Shown here: positions 16,696 to 25,934 of the stretch, one piece after another
Position numbering within the stretch: the stretch's first letter is position 1
Layout of the letters: each line of letters opens with the position of its first letter
From: UBA6770 sp965660875
GTDB lineage: Bacteria; Bacteroidota; Bacteroidia; Flavobacteriales_G; Salibacteraceae
DNA: 64,000 nucleotides
Assembly: GCA_965660875.1 (NCBI GenBank)
Contig: CBFIBQ010000014.1
Location: 1 to 64,000 of the forward strand
Direction of reading: 5' to 3'
Position numbers and translations under genes: made by a program
The notes under the pieces: generated by a model
Told to the model about the DNA's origin: nothing
The model's input: the letters and a program-made list of their open reading frames with translations, nothing else
Database searches by the model: none

Positions 16696-17390
16696 TAGAC
16701 GGAAGGTCAATATTACTGGTAGAAGACGATACTAATCTGGGTTTCGTTATTAAGGATAATTTATTGGACAATGGAGCCAAAGTAACGCTTTGTAAAGACG
16801 GTGCCGCTGGGTTTGAATCATTTTACAATGGTAAGTTTGATATCTGCCTGTTGGATGTAATGTTACCCAAAAAAGATGGTTTTACGCTGGCAAAAGAAAT
16901 TCGAAAAATTAATACCACCGTGCCTATATTATTTCTTACGGCAAAAAGTATGCTTGCAGATAAGGTCGAGGGTTTTCAAATTGGTGCCGACGATTATTTA
17001 ACCAAGCCTTTTGCTTTTGAAGAGTTGCTGGCTCGAATCAACGCCATTTTAAAACGATCAAATCAGAAAGATTCGAAACGTGATAAGGGAGAAGAAACAT
17101 TTGAAATAGGTCAGAGTACTTTCGATTATAAAAACTTGAAACTGGAAGCAAATGGAACTACTTCAGATTTAACAGTTAAAGAAGCAGAGTTATTGCGCTT
17201 GCTATTTATCCATAAGGAAAATGTGTTGGAACGTGAATTGGCATTAAAACTTGTTTGGGGTACGAGCGACTATTTTAACGGTAGAAGTATGGACGTATTC
17301 ATAAGTCGATTGAGGAAGTATCTAAAAACAGATAGCTCCGTCAAAATAGAAAATGTTCATGGTTTGGGTTTTAGACTGACACATATTTAG
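16692..17390 (+). CDS. OmpR-family response regulator
   Basis: A 232-residue DNA-binding response regulator. The receiver domain (about 6-118) has the acidic pair E11-D12-D13, phospho-acceptor D55 (CLLDVMLP), a Thr in FLTAKS and Lys in LTKPF. A winged-helix Trans_reg_C domain follows (about 135-230) with RSMDVFISRLRKYL. It overlaps the kinase gene by four bases and must be its partner. Targets are unknown. The divergent copper receptor operon is the obvious candidate. Confidence 0.95.
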   Translation: MIDGRSILLVEDDTNLGFVIKDNLLDNGAKVTLCKDGAAGFESFYNGKFDICLLDVMLPKKDGFTLAKEIRKINTTVPILFLTAKSMLADKVEGFQIGADDYLTKPFAFEELLARINAILKRSNQKDSKRDKGEETFEIGQSTFDYKNLKLEANGTTSDLTVKEAELLRLLFIHKENVLERELALKLVWGTSDYFNGRSMDVFISRLRKYLKTDSSVKIENVHGLGFRLTHI

Positions 17391-17404
17391 TTCTTTAAGC
17401 GGCG

Positions 17405-17434
17405 TTGCAAGGCACGTCGATTCTACTATATTTG
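17405..17434 (+). promoter_or_regulatory. Complete Bacteroidota promoter for the K+ channel gene
   Basis: TTG (17405-17407), 19 bases, then TATATTTG (17427-17434) fit both the -33 and -7 elements. The -7 box ends four bases before the ATG at 17439, implying a leaderless mRNA. Confidence 0.6.
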
Positions 17435-17438
17435 AAAT

Positions 17439-18386
17439 ATGTCAGAATCGTACATAAGCGATCCAGGTTTAGGCGAAAAATACGACAAGCAAACGCAGCG
17501 TATTATTAACCCCGACGGAAGCTTCAACATTTACAGAGAAGGTATTGGGCCGGCCATAAGACACCTGTATCAATATTTCTTGAATATCAGCTGGTTGAAG
17601 TTTATTTCTATTCTTCTTGTTGCGTATTTAGTTACCAATGCAGTATTTGCCTTTTCCTATATGTTGGTGGGAGTTGAAGGTATACAAGGTTACCGTACAC
17701 ACAAGTTTGGAAGTGACTTTTTAACGGCCTTGTTTTTTAGCTTTCAAACCTTTACTACTGTTGGCTATGGGGGATTGGCTCCAGTTGGAATTGGTGTGAA
17801 TATTGTCGCTTCATTTCAAGCTTTAGTAGGATTTATGAGTTTTTCCATTGCTACCGGCGTACTTTTTGGACGTTTCTCGCAACCAAAAGCCATGATTTTA
17901 TTCAGTGATAATATTTTATTAAGTCCACACAAGAATGGCTATGCTTTAATGTTTAGGGCTGTGAACATGCGCGATAATGTACTTATGGAAATGGAAGCCA
18001 AACTACTTTTAGCAACTACCAAGGAAGTTAATGGGGAGTTTCGACGATCATACAGCCGCCTATATTTGGATATTTCTACCATTGATTTTTTTCCGTTGAA
18101 TTGGACCATAGTGCACCCGATAGATGACGATAGTCCTTTTCAAGGGAAGTCGGCTTCCGAAATAATGAAACTAAATCCAGAAGTACTCGTTTTGCTCAAA
18201 GGATTTGACGATACGTTTAGTCAAACAGTTCACGCTAGATTTTCATACACTCGAGACGACATTGTTTTTAACGCTAAATTCAAACCTGCTTACACAACAT
18301 ACAGGGATGGCTCTACTCACGTGAACGTAAATGATATTCACGGTTACGAAAAACTAAAAGAACGAATAAGATACCAACCCAAATAA
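17439..18386 (+). CDS. Inward-rectifier type potassium channel (KirBac-like)
   Basis: A 315-residue tetrameric K+ channel subunit. TM1 is about residues 53-76, the pore helix and selectivity filter are T107-V108-G109-Y110-G111 (FQTFTTVGYGGLAPVG), TM2 is about 119-145, and a cytoplasmic immunoglobulin-like IRK domain (about 150-310) ends the protein. The filter TVGYG is the K+-selective consensus. The gene has its own promoter and stands downstream of the two-component pair. No partner subunit gene is needed or seen. Confidence 0.93.
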   Translation: MSESYISDPGLGEKYDKQTQRIINPDGSFNIYREGIGPAIRHLYQYFLNISWLKFISILLVAYLVTNAVFAFSYMLVGVEGIQGYRTHKFGSDFLTALFFSFQTFTTVGYGGLAPVGIGVNIVASFQALVGFMSFSIATGVLFGRFSQPKAMILFSDNILLSPHKNGYALMFRAVNMRDNVLMEMEAKLLLATTKEVNGEFRRSYSRLYLDISTIDFFPLNWTIVHPIDDDSPFQGKSASEIMKLNPEVLVLLKGFDDTFSQTVHARFSYTRDDIVFNAKFKPAYTTYRDGSTHVNVNDIHGYEKLKERIRYQPK

Positions 18387-18418
18387 TTTTTTAGGGTATT
18401 CATTTTAAACTAAACATA

Positions 18419-21121
18419 TTGAGATTCAAATTATTTTGTTCGTTGACTTGCGCAACTGTTGTTATTGCTGGTACACTTTTTTTTGGCTCTAATTTTATCG
18501 AAAAACACCCTCAAAGCACTGCAGAAAAGCCCAATGCAGAATGGTGGAAAGTACAACTACAGGATCCTAGAACAGGTGAAATCCCCAAGAATGTTAGGGC
18601 TACTGACCTCGATTATGCTTCTACATTTTTTCCTCTTGGCAATAGACAAGAACAGCTCGATTGGAAGAGCATAGGTCCATATAACATTGGAGGTAGAACA
18701 CGTGCTTTAGCGTTCGATAGGCGTGACCCAAAAACTATCATGGCAGGGTCGGCCTCAGGGGGTATTTTTAAAAGTACTGACCAGGGCCTTTCATGGAAAA
18801 AGGTAACCACACACGAACATAATGTTTCGATTAGCTGGATTGAGCAAGACCCACGAGCAGGGAAAGCTAATTTTTGGTATGCCAGCACGGGCGAGGCTAC
18901 TGGTAGTTCACAAGGAGCTCCCAATTTTTCGGCCCACTTTGGCGGAGACGGTGTGTTGGTTTCCGAAGATAACGGGGATACATGGAATCGGCTGGGAAGT
19001 TTCATAAATGATTCACCCCAGCGTATAGATTCCTTAGACCAAACTTGGAAAATAGTAGTCGATAATCAATCTTCGTCAACGGTTTTACTTTTAGCCACTA
19101 CAAACGGGATTTACCGGAGTGAAGATATGGGAGTCAATTGGTTAAATGTTTCAGGAAACCGTCAAGGTGGACAGCAAATTGACTTGGTGCAAACAACAGA
19201 GGGTAATTGGTATGCTTGTATAAGTCGTGGTTTTGGCAATAGTGGTTTATTTCGGTCAACAGACGGCAAGAATTTTAAATTGATTCATTCCTTGGTACCC
19301 AATTTGGGAAGAAGTATAATTGGATTGAATCACCAGAATGAGGATGCACTGTATGTACTTTGTGTTACTCCAGGAAGCGGTTTACAAAGTGAGTTCTTAG
19401 GACGTACCGCCCAACATTCGCTTTTTAAATATCATTATAAATCCGGCGATGGTAGTGGAATGGGTGGGAGATTGGTGAACTTATCAAATAACCTTCCACA
19501 TGGCGCTTGGCCCTTTGATGATTACTATGCTCAAGGTGGATACTGCATGGATATTAAAGTTTCACCATTTGACAGTAACCTTGTTGCCATTGGAGGTGTA
19601 AATTTAAACATCAGCCATACCGGTTTTATGCAGTCAAACGATTCAAAATTTGCAGGAGGCTATTATCATAAAGTAGATACACCGTTTTACGAAATATACC
19701 CTAATCACCATCCCGACCTACAAACAATAGTTTTTCACCCAACGGATAAAAATGTACTGATGACGGGTTCGGACGGAGGTGTGCACTTAACACGAGATGT
19801 TTATGCCAATAATGTGGTTTGGGAATCTCTAAATAATGGATACGTTACCACCCAGTTTTACACTTTATCGGTGGATAAAAAAATTGGATCTCATAGGGTA
19901 ATCGGAGGGTTGCAAGATAACGGCACGCTTTATTACCTTGGAGACGAAAAACATCAGTGGACTATGCCCGTTGATTACGACGGCGCCTACTGCCATTTTC
20001 TAAATTATTCGCCATTTTTTTTAGCTGCAAAACAACAAGCTGGATTATTTAAAGTTGCTGTTAATTCTCTCGGTAAACGCATTGGGTTTGCTCGAATTGA
20101 TCCAGCGGGACCGAATAACTATTTATTTATAAACCCCTATACCATTGACCCAAATGATAACCGTATTCTGTTTCTTCCAAATGGAAACAAGCTTTGGCGG
20201 TGTAAGGATTTGAGTAAATTTCCATTAGATAATAAATTTAAAAAACAAGCGACCAACTGGGACAATATTGACATTCCGGGTTTATCCGGTATTATTAGTG
20301 CGGTAAGCGCAAGCAACAACCCAGCGAATATTTTATATGTGGGTACTAGTTCCAGTGAACTGTACAGAGTAGATTCTGCCAATAATCAATACAGCGTTCG
20401 GAATATAAATATCCCCAATGCAGTAGGCTTTATTGCTTCAATTGACAGCGACCCAAATGATGCCAATAAGGTGGTTGTAGTGTTTTCAAACTATAATGTT
20501 TACAGCGTTTTTTTCTCAGAAAATGGAGGAGAATCATGGAGTAATGTTTCGGGAAACCTCGAGGGAGAAATTCAACCTGGCGTACCTGCAAGTCTAGCTC
20601 AAGTTAATAACGGCCCTTCTTGTCGCGTGGCAAAATTTATTGAACTAAAGGACAAGAATTGGTTGCTAGTTGGTACAAGTATTGGTTTGTTTGGAACTTT
20701 AAAGCTAGACTCAATGGAAACTAAGTGGGAACGAGTGGGTGAAACTTCGATTGGTACAAATGTGGTGACCGCTATTGATTATCGGCCCATTGATGGTTAT
20801 TTGGGGGTGGCAACTCACGGTTCTGGTGTATTCACGGCGGTTCTGACCGATTCTAAATTCATAGTTGGCTTCAGTGAAAATGAAAGCAAAGCACTTAAAG
20901 TATACCCCAATCCATGTGCATCTTTGTTGCATTTGGAATTTGATTTCCAGGCAGTTGAGTCAGTAAAGGTTTACAATAGCTCTGGAGTGGAGCAAAGTAT
21001 TGAATGGAAACAGCTGGCTCAAGGAATGTCGGCAGATGTAGCGGCGTTGAAAGTGGGAAGCTATCTAATACACATAAAAAACCAAGGTAAACCTTATATT
21101 CGTCGTTTCATAAAAATGTAA
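18419..21121 (+). CDS. Large beta-propeller (VPS10/sortilin-like) T9SS-secreted protein, copy 1
   Basis: A 900-residue secreted protein with a signal peptide-like N-terminus, BNR/sialidase-type repeats throughout (FKSTDQGLSW, VSEDNGDTW, YRSEDMGVNW, FSENGGESW are Asp-box-like) forming one or two beta-propellers, and a T9SS C-terminal domain starting at VYPNPCAS. It resembles Bacteroidota 'VPS10 domain/glycosyl hydrolase' proteins, but no glycosidase active site can be assigned. It starts with TTG at 18419. It is a paralogue of the protein at 21556, sharing GPxNxGGRTRA, GGLQDNGT, NGPSxR and THGSGVF. Likely a surface protein or adhesin. Confidence 0.85.
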   Translation: MRFKLFCSLTCATVVIAGTLFFGSNFIEKHPQSTAEKPNAEWWKVQLQDPRTGEIPKNVRATDLDYASTFFPLGNRQEQLDWKSIGPYNIGGRTRALAFDRRDPKTIMAGSASGGIFKSTDQGLSWKKVTTHEHNVSISWIEQDPRAGKANFWYASTGEATGSSQGAPNFSAHFGGDGVLVSEDNGDTWNRLGSFINDSPQRIDSLDQTWKIVVDNQSSSTVLLLATTNGIYRSEDMGVNWLNVSGNRQGGQQIDLVQTTEGNWYACISRGFGNSGLFRSTDGKNFKLIHSLVPNLGRSIIGLNHQNEDALYVLCVTPGSGLQSEFLGRTAQHSLFKYHYKSGDGSGMGGRLVNLSNNLPHGAWPFDDYYAQGGYCMDIKVSPFDSNLVAIGGVNLNISHTGFMQSNDSKFAGGYYHKVDTPFYEIYPNHHPDLQTIVFHPTDKNVLMTGSDGGVHLTRDVYANNVVWESLNNGYVTTQFYTLSVDKKIGSHRVIGGLQDNGTLYYLGDEKHQWTMPVDYDGAYCHFLNYSPFFLAAKQQAGLFKVAVNSLGKRIGFARIDPAGPNNYLFINPYTIDPNDNRILFLPNGNKLWRCKDLSKFPLDNKFKKQATNWDNIDIPGLSGIISAVSASNNPANILYVGTSSSELYRVDSANNQYSVRNINIPNAVGFIASIDSDPNDANKVVVVFSNYNVYSVFFSENGGESWSNVSGNLEGEIQPGVPASLAQVNNGPSCRVAKFIELKDKNWLLVGTSIGLFGTLKLDSMETKWERVGETSIGTNVVTAIDYRPIDGYLGVATHGSGVFTAVLTDSKFIVGFSENESKALKVYPNPCASLLHLEFDFQAVESVKVYNSSGVEQSIEWKQLAQGMSADVAALKVGSYLIHIKNQGKPYIRRFIKM

Positions 21122-21124
21122 TTC

Positions 21125-21550
21125 ATGCGTGTAATTGGTGTCCTATTTAGCACAATCTTTTTTTGCTCTTGCGCTGCGACTTCGCTTAAGAATGCTCCAG
21201 AAATCAAGGCTTCAGCTGATGAGGCTGTTGTAAAAGCAACAGTGATTGATTACAAAGAACTTCCAACAGGTAAAGCAAATTGTGGGTCCACACATTGTTT
21301 TGCTCTTGTTCAAATCGATTCGGTCATTGAAGTAGGTAAAGGATTTCCGCTATCCTTTGATGCGAAGCAACCAATTCTTGCATTTTTTAGTTTTGGATTA
21401 GACGGTGCAGACAGTACCACCCACAATGGATTAAATTATACCTTAGAAAAAATCAAGTCAAACAATAGGTTTATTTCTACCTTAAAACCCGTGGATAAGG
21501 TAGAAGGCCAACAGGTTTATCAAGTTGATTTATATAAAAAATTGAGATAG
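21125..21550 (+). CDS. Hypothetical lipoprotein between two propeller paralogues
   Basis: A 141-residue protein with signal peptide and lipobox (FFCSC). The mature part is a small predicted beta domain with an internal Cys pair (NCGSTHCFALVQIDS). It starts three bases after the first propeller gene and ends five bases before the second, so all three form one operon. It may anchor or help export the propeller proteins, which is inference from position only. Confidence 0.8.
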   Translation: MRVIGVLFSTIFFCSCAATSLKNAPEIKASADEAVVKATVIDYKELPTGKANCGSTHCFALVQIDSVIEVGKGFPLSFDAKQPILAFFSFGLDGADSTTHNGLNYTLEKIKSNNRFISTLKPVDKVEGQQVYQVDLYKKLR

Positions 21551-21555
21551 AGCTT

Positions 21556-24387
21556 ATGATCAAAAAAGGACTTTTATATGGAGGAATGGTCATTACCATG
21601 TTAATCACCGTTGTTTATTTCCAATATAACGACACGGCCAAAAATCCTAGTGCTGAAACCATAGAAAAGGATGGAAATGCCATTGCACGAGCAAAATGGA
21701 TGAAATCTAGATTGGTCGACCCACAAACTGGGGAAATCCCCATTCACATGCGGATGAAAGAAATGGCCTTTTCTAAAACTTTACCAAAGGCAAATGCTCA
21801 CAGTTTTTCACGGTCGGATGATTCATTGACCTACAAGCGTCGAGGGCCACATAATGTCGGAGGAAGGACAAGGGCTTTTGCGGTAGATTTAACAAACAGT
21901 TCGACGCTTCTAGCAGGTGGAGTCTCGGGTGGTCTTTGGAGAAGTACCGATTTTGGAGCTTCTTGGAAACAGGTATCTCCCAATGACCAAGCCTTAAATA
22001 TTACCTGTTTAGCGCAAGATCCCAGACCGGGCAAAAAAGATACGTGGTATATGGGAACTGGAGAAGGTAGAGGTTCTTTACAAGGGGGAGCGATTACCTT
22101 GCTTGGTAATGGTCTGTTTAAATCGACAGATAAAGGTATTACTTGGAAATCGCTCACTTCTACGCAAATTACCGATGTTCAAACTCCAGGGGATTGGGGC
22201 ATTACTTGGAAGATTGCAATTGATCCAAGTAATGTTAATCAGGATGAATTATATGTAGCTGCAAACGGAGTAATAATGAAAAGTACTGACGGCGGAACTA
22301 CTTGGAAGAAAGTTCTTGGAGACGGAAGTTCCTCTAGTGCAAATTTTGCCGATGTACTGGTTACTTCCACTGGAGTAGTATATGCGGCAATGTCGAAATC
22401 TATCAATCAATCAAATCCCGGAGTCTGGCGATCTGTTGATGGTGAGAATTGGGTGAATATAACCGGTTCTTCTTGGCCAAGTAATTATGAAAGGATCGTG
22501 TTTGATGTGTCTAAGTCTAATGAAAACGTTTTGATGTTTTTAGCCAGAACCCCCGGTTCTGGAGCTAAAGCAGACCCTACCAGCACCAGCAATGAGTCAA
22601 GTAGTTTGTTTAAGTACACTTACAGAAGCGGAAATGGAACTGGTGCAGGAGGAACTTGGGTGAATTATTCCAACAATATTCCCTCCGATCAAAACCCATA
22701 CTACACATTTGATACCCAAGGCAACTACAATATGGTGCTTAAAATCGATCCTTTTGATAACGACATAGTGTATATAGGTTCAACCAATTTGTTTCGTTCG
22801 ACGGACGGTTTTTCCACCTCTAATAACGTGGTTCAAATTGGAGGGTACAATCCCAAGATTTTAAACGATCCAAGAGAGTATCGTTATCCAAACCAACATC
22901 CAGATCAACACGAAATATTTTTTCAGCCTAATAATTCATCCGAAGCATTTACAACAACTGATGGAGGTATATCATATACCAATAATATCAAAGCCGCAGA
23001 AGTAGAATGGGAATTTAAGAATACCGGTTATTTTACTTCGCAATTCTATACGGTTGCTATAGACCACCGTGTAAAAAATGATGTGGTGGTTGGTGGTTTA
23101 CAGGATAATGGAACGCATATGACATCAAATCAGAGTGTCAACAGAGATTGGACAGACCCGTTGCAATCTGATGGGGCATATTGTGCAGTAGAAGATGGAA
23201 CCTTGTCTGATGGTTCGGGAACGTACTATATGTCGAGTCAGTTTGGTAGAACCTATAAAATAAGAGTTGATAATACAGGAGAAGCAACAATTGCCGAGCG
23301 AATAGAACCGCAGCCGGTTAACGGCTTCAATCGTTCTGTGAATTATTCCTTTATCAATCCATTTGAGCTGGACTATGCAGATAATAATTTTATGTACATG
23401 CTATTTAAGAATTCCGCATCAGGTCCCTCAAAAATTAAGGTTTATAAGACCCTAAAACTGCTTCCAATTAATGGAAATAACTCAGAGCGCACCGATTGGT
23501 CGGAGATAAATTTTACATTTCCCGGAACTATTACGGCAATGGTGAGTAGTAGAAGTAATCCCGCTCATAGATTGTATGTAGGTTGTTCAGAAGGGTCAAC
23601 GTTTATGGTTGAAAATGCAAATACAAACAACCCTACGGTCACCCGTTTGGCTGAAATTTCTGGAGTATTGAAAGGTAATTATGTGAGTGACTTTGCGGTA
23701 CATCCAGAAGATGCTGATAAGGTACTGTTGACCTATTCAAACTATAACGCATACAGTGTATTCTATTCCAAAGACGGCGGCACTACTTGGGAGACAGTTG
23801 CGGGAAATTTAGAAGAACCGTTAGCCCCTGGGGTACCTCAACAGGCTCGTGGCTTGGGTAATGGCCCTTCAGTCAGATGTGCAGCTATTTTAGAAACCGA
23901 TTCTGGTACAGCATATTTTGTAGGTACAAGTGTAGGTTTGTACGCTACCAATGAATTGAATGGAGATGAAACCGTATGGGCACAGCAGGCTCCAGACCTG
24001 ATTGGTAATGCTGTGGTTGAAAAGTTTGATACAAGAGATAACGACAATTACTTGGCCATAGCAACTCACGGTAGCGGAGTATTTGGTGTTGAGGTGACAA
24101 CTTCTAGCGCCATAGGAGTGGAAGAGTCTAATCACATTCAGCAGACTAAAGTGACCCTTTATCCCAATCCAGTAAAGACCGAACTAGCAGTGAGTTTATC
24201 CGGTTTTGAAGGCAAGGTGAAGGGCTATCAAGTGTATGATGCGCTCGGAAGATTGAGAAAAGAGGGGCCAATTGACGCTGCAGTTGATGTTAGATTGGAT
24301 GTATCGGACTTGTCTTCGGGAATTTATTACCTGACGCTTCAAGGCGTTGGTGTGGATGTGAGCAAAAAGTTCGTGGTAAATAATTAA
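21556..24387 (+). CDS. Large beta-propeller (VPS10/sortilin-like) T9SS-secreted protein, copy 2
   Basis: A 943-residue paralogue of the product at 18419. A signal-anchor-like N-terminus precedes WMKSRLVDPQTGEIP, matching WWKVQLQDPRTGEIP in copy 1. Asp-box repeats follow (WRSTDFGASW, FKSTDKGITW, MKSTDGGTTW, YSKDGGTTW) and a T9SS sorting domain begins at LYPNPVKT (about residue 865). The order of blocks is the same as in copy 1, consistent with tandem duplication followed by strong divergence. Cell-surface role likely. A catalytic function cannot be claimed. Confidence 0.87.
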   Translation: MIKKGLLYGGMVITMLITVVYFQYNDTAKNPSAETIEKDGNAIARAKWMKSRLVDPQTGEIPIHMRMKEMAFSKTLPKANAHSFSRSDDSLTYKRRGPHNVGGRTRAFAVDLTNSSTLLAGGVSGGLWRSTDFGASWKQVSPNDQALNITCLAQDPRPGKKDTWYMGTGEGRGSLQGGAITLLGNGLFKSTDKGITWKSLTSTQITDVQTPGDWGITWKIAIDPSNVNQDELYVAANGVIMKSTDGGTTWKKVLGDGSSSSANFADVLVTSTGVVYAAMSKSINQSNPGVWRSVDGENWVNITGSSWPSNYERIVFDVSKSNENVLMFLARTPGSGAKADPTSTSNESSSLFKYTYRSGNGTGAGGTWVNYSNNIPSDQNPYYTFDTQGNYNMVLKIDPFDNDIVYIGSTNLFRSTDGFSTSNNVVQIGGYNPKILNDPREYRYPNQHPDQHEIFFQPNNSSEAFTTTDGGISYTNNIKAAEVEWEFKNTGYFTSQFYTVAIDHRVKNDVVVGGLQDNGTHMTSNQSVNRDWTDPLQSDGAYCAVEDGTLSDGSGTYYMSSQFGRTYKIRVDNTGEATIAERIEPQPVNGFNRSVNYSFINPFELDYADNNFMYMLFKNSASGPSKIKVYKTLKLLPINGNNSERTDWSEINFTFPGTITAMVSSRSNPAHRLYVGCSEGSTFMVENANTNNPTVTRLAEISGVLKGNYVSDFAVHPEDADKVLLTYSNYNAYSVFYSKDGGTTWETVAGNLEEPLAPGVPQQARGLGNGPSVRCAAILETDSGTAYFVGTSVGLYATNELNGDETVWAQQAPDLIGNAVVEKFDTRDNDNYLAIATHGSGVFGVEVTTSSAIGVEESNHIQQTKVTLYPNPVKTELAVSLSGFEGKVKGYQVYDALGRLRKEGPIDAAVDVRLDVSDLSSGIYYLTLQGVGVDVSKKFVVNN

Positions 24388-24417
24388 AACTCTAGTAGGG
24401 TAGTAGTCAACTAGCGA

Positions 24418-24425
24418 TACTTTTG
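24418..24425 (+). promoter_or_regulatory. TAnnTTTG -7 box for the YdcF-like gene
   Basis: TACTTTTG ends four bases before the ATG at 24430. Another predicted leaderless start. No -33 TTG at 19 bases. Confidence 0.5.
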
Positions 24426-24429
24426 TAGC

Positions 24430-25191
24430 ATGTTCCACGCGGTCTCGAAATTGCTGTTCGTTTTTACTACCCCCATATTCTGGGTGACCGTATTGTTTAC
24501 TGGAGCCATTTTCGCAAGAAAAGCAGCGTTAAAAAAGAAGTTCCTTGTTGCTGGATGCATCACTTTTTATTTGTTTACCAACTCATTTGTGTTTGATGAA
24601 GTTGTGGGCAAGTGGGAACCAAAAATGAATCGAGTAGAGGAAGACAAACACTATGAACTGGCAGTTGTTCTGGGTGGTTACTCCACCTTTGCTCCTGGTG
24701 TTGGGCAGGTTAACTTTAGCGAGTCTTCAGATAGGGTGCTCCAAGTTTTACCATTGTACAAAAACAAACAAGTAGAAAAGATTTTACTATCTGGTGGACC
24801 GGGCAATTTATTCGATTACAGTGAACCAGAGGCCAGCTATACGGCACATTTCTTAAAATCGATTGGAATTAAAAAGAAGGATATTTTAATTGAACCACAA
24901 TCAAGAAATACCTTTCAAAATGCGGTTCACGCCAAAAAGATAATAGACAGTTTAAGAATAGAAACACCCATCTTACTTATTACTTCAACAACGCATATGC
25001 CGAGGGCTTCGGCGTGCTTTGATAAACAAGGTATTGTGCACGATAAATATCTAGTTGATGGCATTGTTGGGGAACGAAAATTCTATTTTGACCATCTGTT
25101 TGTTCCAAATGCCCGAGTTATTTTTATGTGGAACGTAATAATTCACGAATGGCTCGGTTTATTAGTATATAAAGTATCGGGTTACATTTAG
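24430..25191 (+). CDS. YdcF/ElyC family protein (DUF218)
   Basis: A 253-residue inner-membrane protein with two N-terminal hydrophobic segments (about 7-55) and a DUF218 domain: LAVVLGGYS, ILLSGGPGN, IEPQSRNTFQNA and LLITSTTHMPRA. E. coli ElyC and SanA of this family act in envelope carbon (undecaprenyl) metabolism or barrier function. The exact reaction is unclear. It is followed after two bases by the 25200 gene, so the two are likely cotranscribed. Confidence 0.88.
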   Translation: MFHAVSKLLFVFTTPIFWVTVLFTGAIFARKAALKKKFLVAGCITFYLFTNSFVFDEVVGKWEPKMNRVEEDKHYELAVVLGGYSTFAPGVGQVNFSESSDRVLQVLPLYKNKQVEKILLSGGPGNLFDYSEPEASYTAHFLKSIGIKKKDILIEPQSRNTFQNAVHAKKIIDSLRIETPILLITSTTHMPRASACFDKQGIVHDKYLVDGIVGERKFYFDHLFVPNARVIFMWNVIIHEWLGLLVYKVSGYI

Positions 25192-25199
25192 TATTGTTC

Positions 25200-25883
25200 A
25201 TGAAGCAGCTTTTTATATTCATATTTCTTGTTGTACTTGGATTCTGTGGTTATGCTCAAGAGGACGAGAATATTTTGCTGGAAAATGAAATTCAGGAGGT
25301 TAAAGCAGTCCCCACTGAAAGTAATGATCTGAAGGAAAGTGAAGTAGGTGAGTTTGGTGCAGACGAGTCAGAAAAAAAGCCGAAGAAAAAAAAGGAAAAA
25401 GCAAAGAAGAAAATAAAGGGACCATATTTAGTTGCTACCAATTCCAAATTAAAAAAATCAAGAAGCTTTTCAATTGGTGAAAAAGTGTCCTATTTGACCA
25501 AAACCGATAAGAAAATACAAAGGGGAGAAATAAAAGAAATAGAACCCGAGTACATTAAAATTGGCAAGAAGAGAATCAAAGTCAATACATTGGTAATGGT
25601 AAAAAAGAAGTTCTTTAAGACCTTAGGTTGGAGAACGGTAGGGTTAACTCAGTTTGGAATTGGAACAGGAATAGCCGCTGTGGGTACCGGGGTTGCTATA
25701 TTTTCTTTCCAACAAATTGACCCCGACAGTCCATTAATTATTTGGGGAGCTTTTGGAACTGTGGTTGGCACTGGAATTGGGTTAGTTGGAACTCATTTAA
25801 TGTTAAAAGGAGCCAAAGGTGTTTTTCAAACCTCCAAGTTGAAATCTGAAAAAGGTTGGAAGTTCTCGGTGAAAATGAAATAG
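25200..25883 (+). CDS. Hypothetical exported protein with lysine-rich linker
   Basis: A 227-residue protein with a signal peptide (MKQLFIFIFLVVLGFCGYAQ), an acidic segment, a strongly basic stretch rich in KKPKKKKEKAKKK, an SH3-like region (SIGEKVSYLTKTDKKIQRGEI) and two glycine-rich hydrophobic segments (about 150-200) that may span a membrane. I start it at ATG 25200 rather than the in-frame TTG at 25194 because the signal peptide begins there. Probably cotranscribed with the YdcF-like gene. No function assigned. Confidence 0.75.
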   Translation: MKQLFIFIFLVVLGFCGYAQEDENILLENEIQEVKAVPTESNDLKESEVGEFGADESEKKPKKKKEKAKKKIKGPYLVATNSKLKKSRSFSIGEKVSYLTKTDKKIQRGEIKEIEPEYIKIGKKRIKVNTLVMVKKKFFKTLGWRTVGLTQFGIGTGIAAVGTGVAIFSFQQIDPDSPLIIWGAFGTVVGTGIGLVGTHLMLKGAKGVFQTSKLKSEKGWKFSVKMK

Positions 25884-25934
25884 TTGTTTTGAACCTTATT
25901 CAACCACAGTTGTTAATTTGTACAAAGAACTCCA

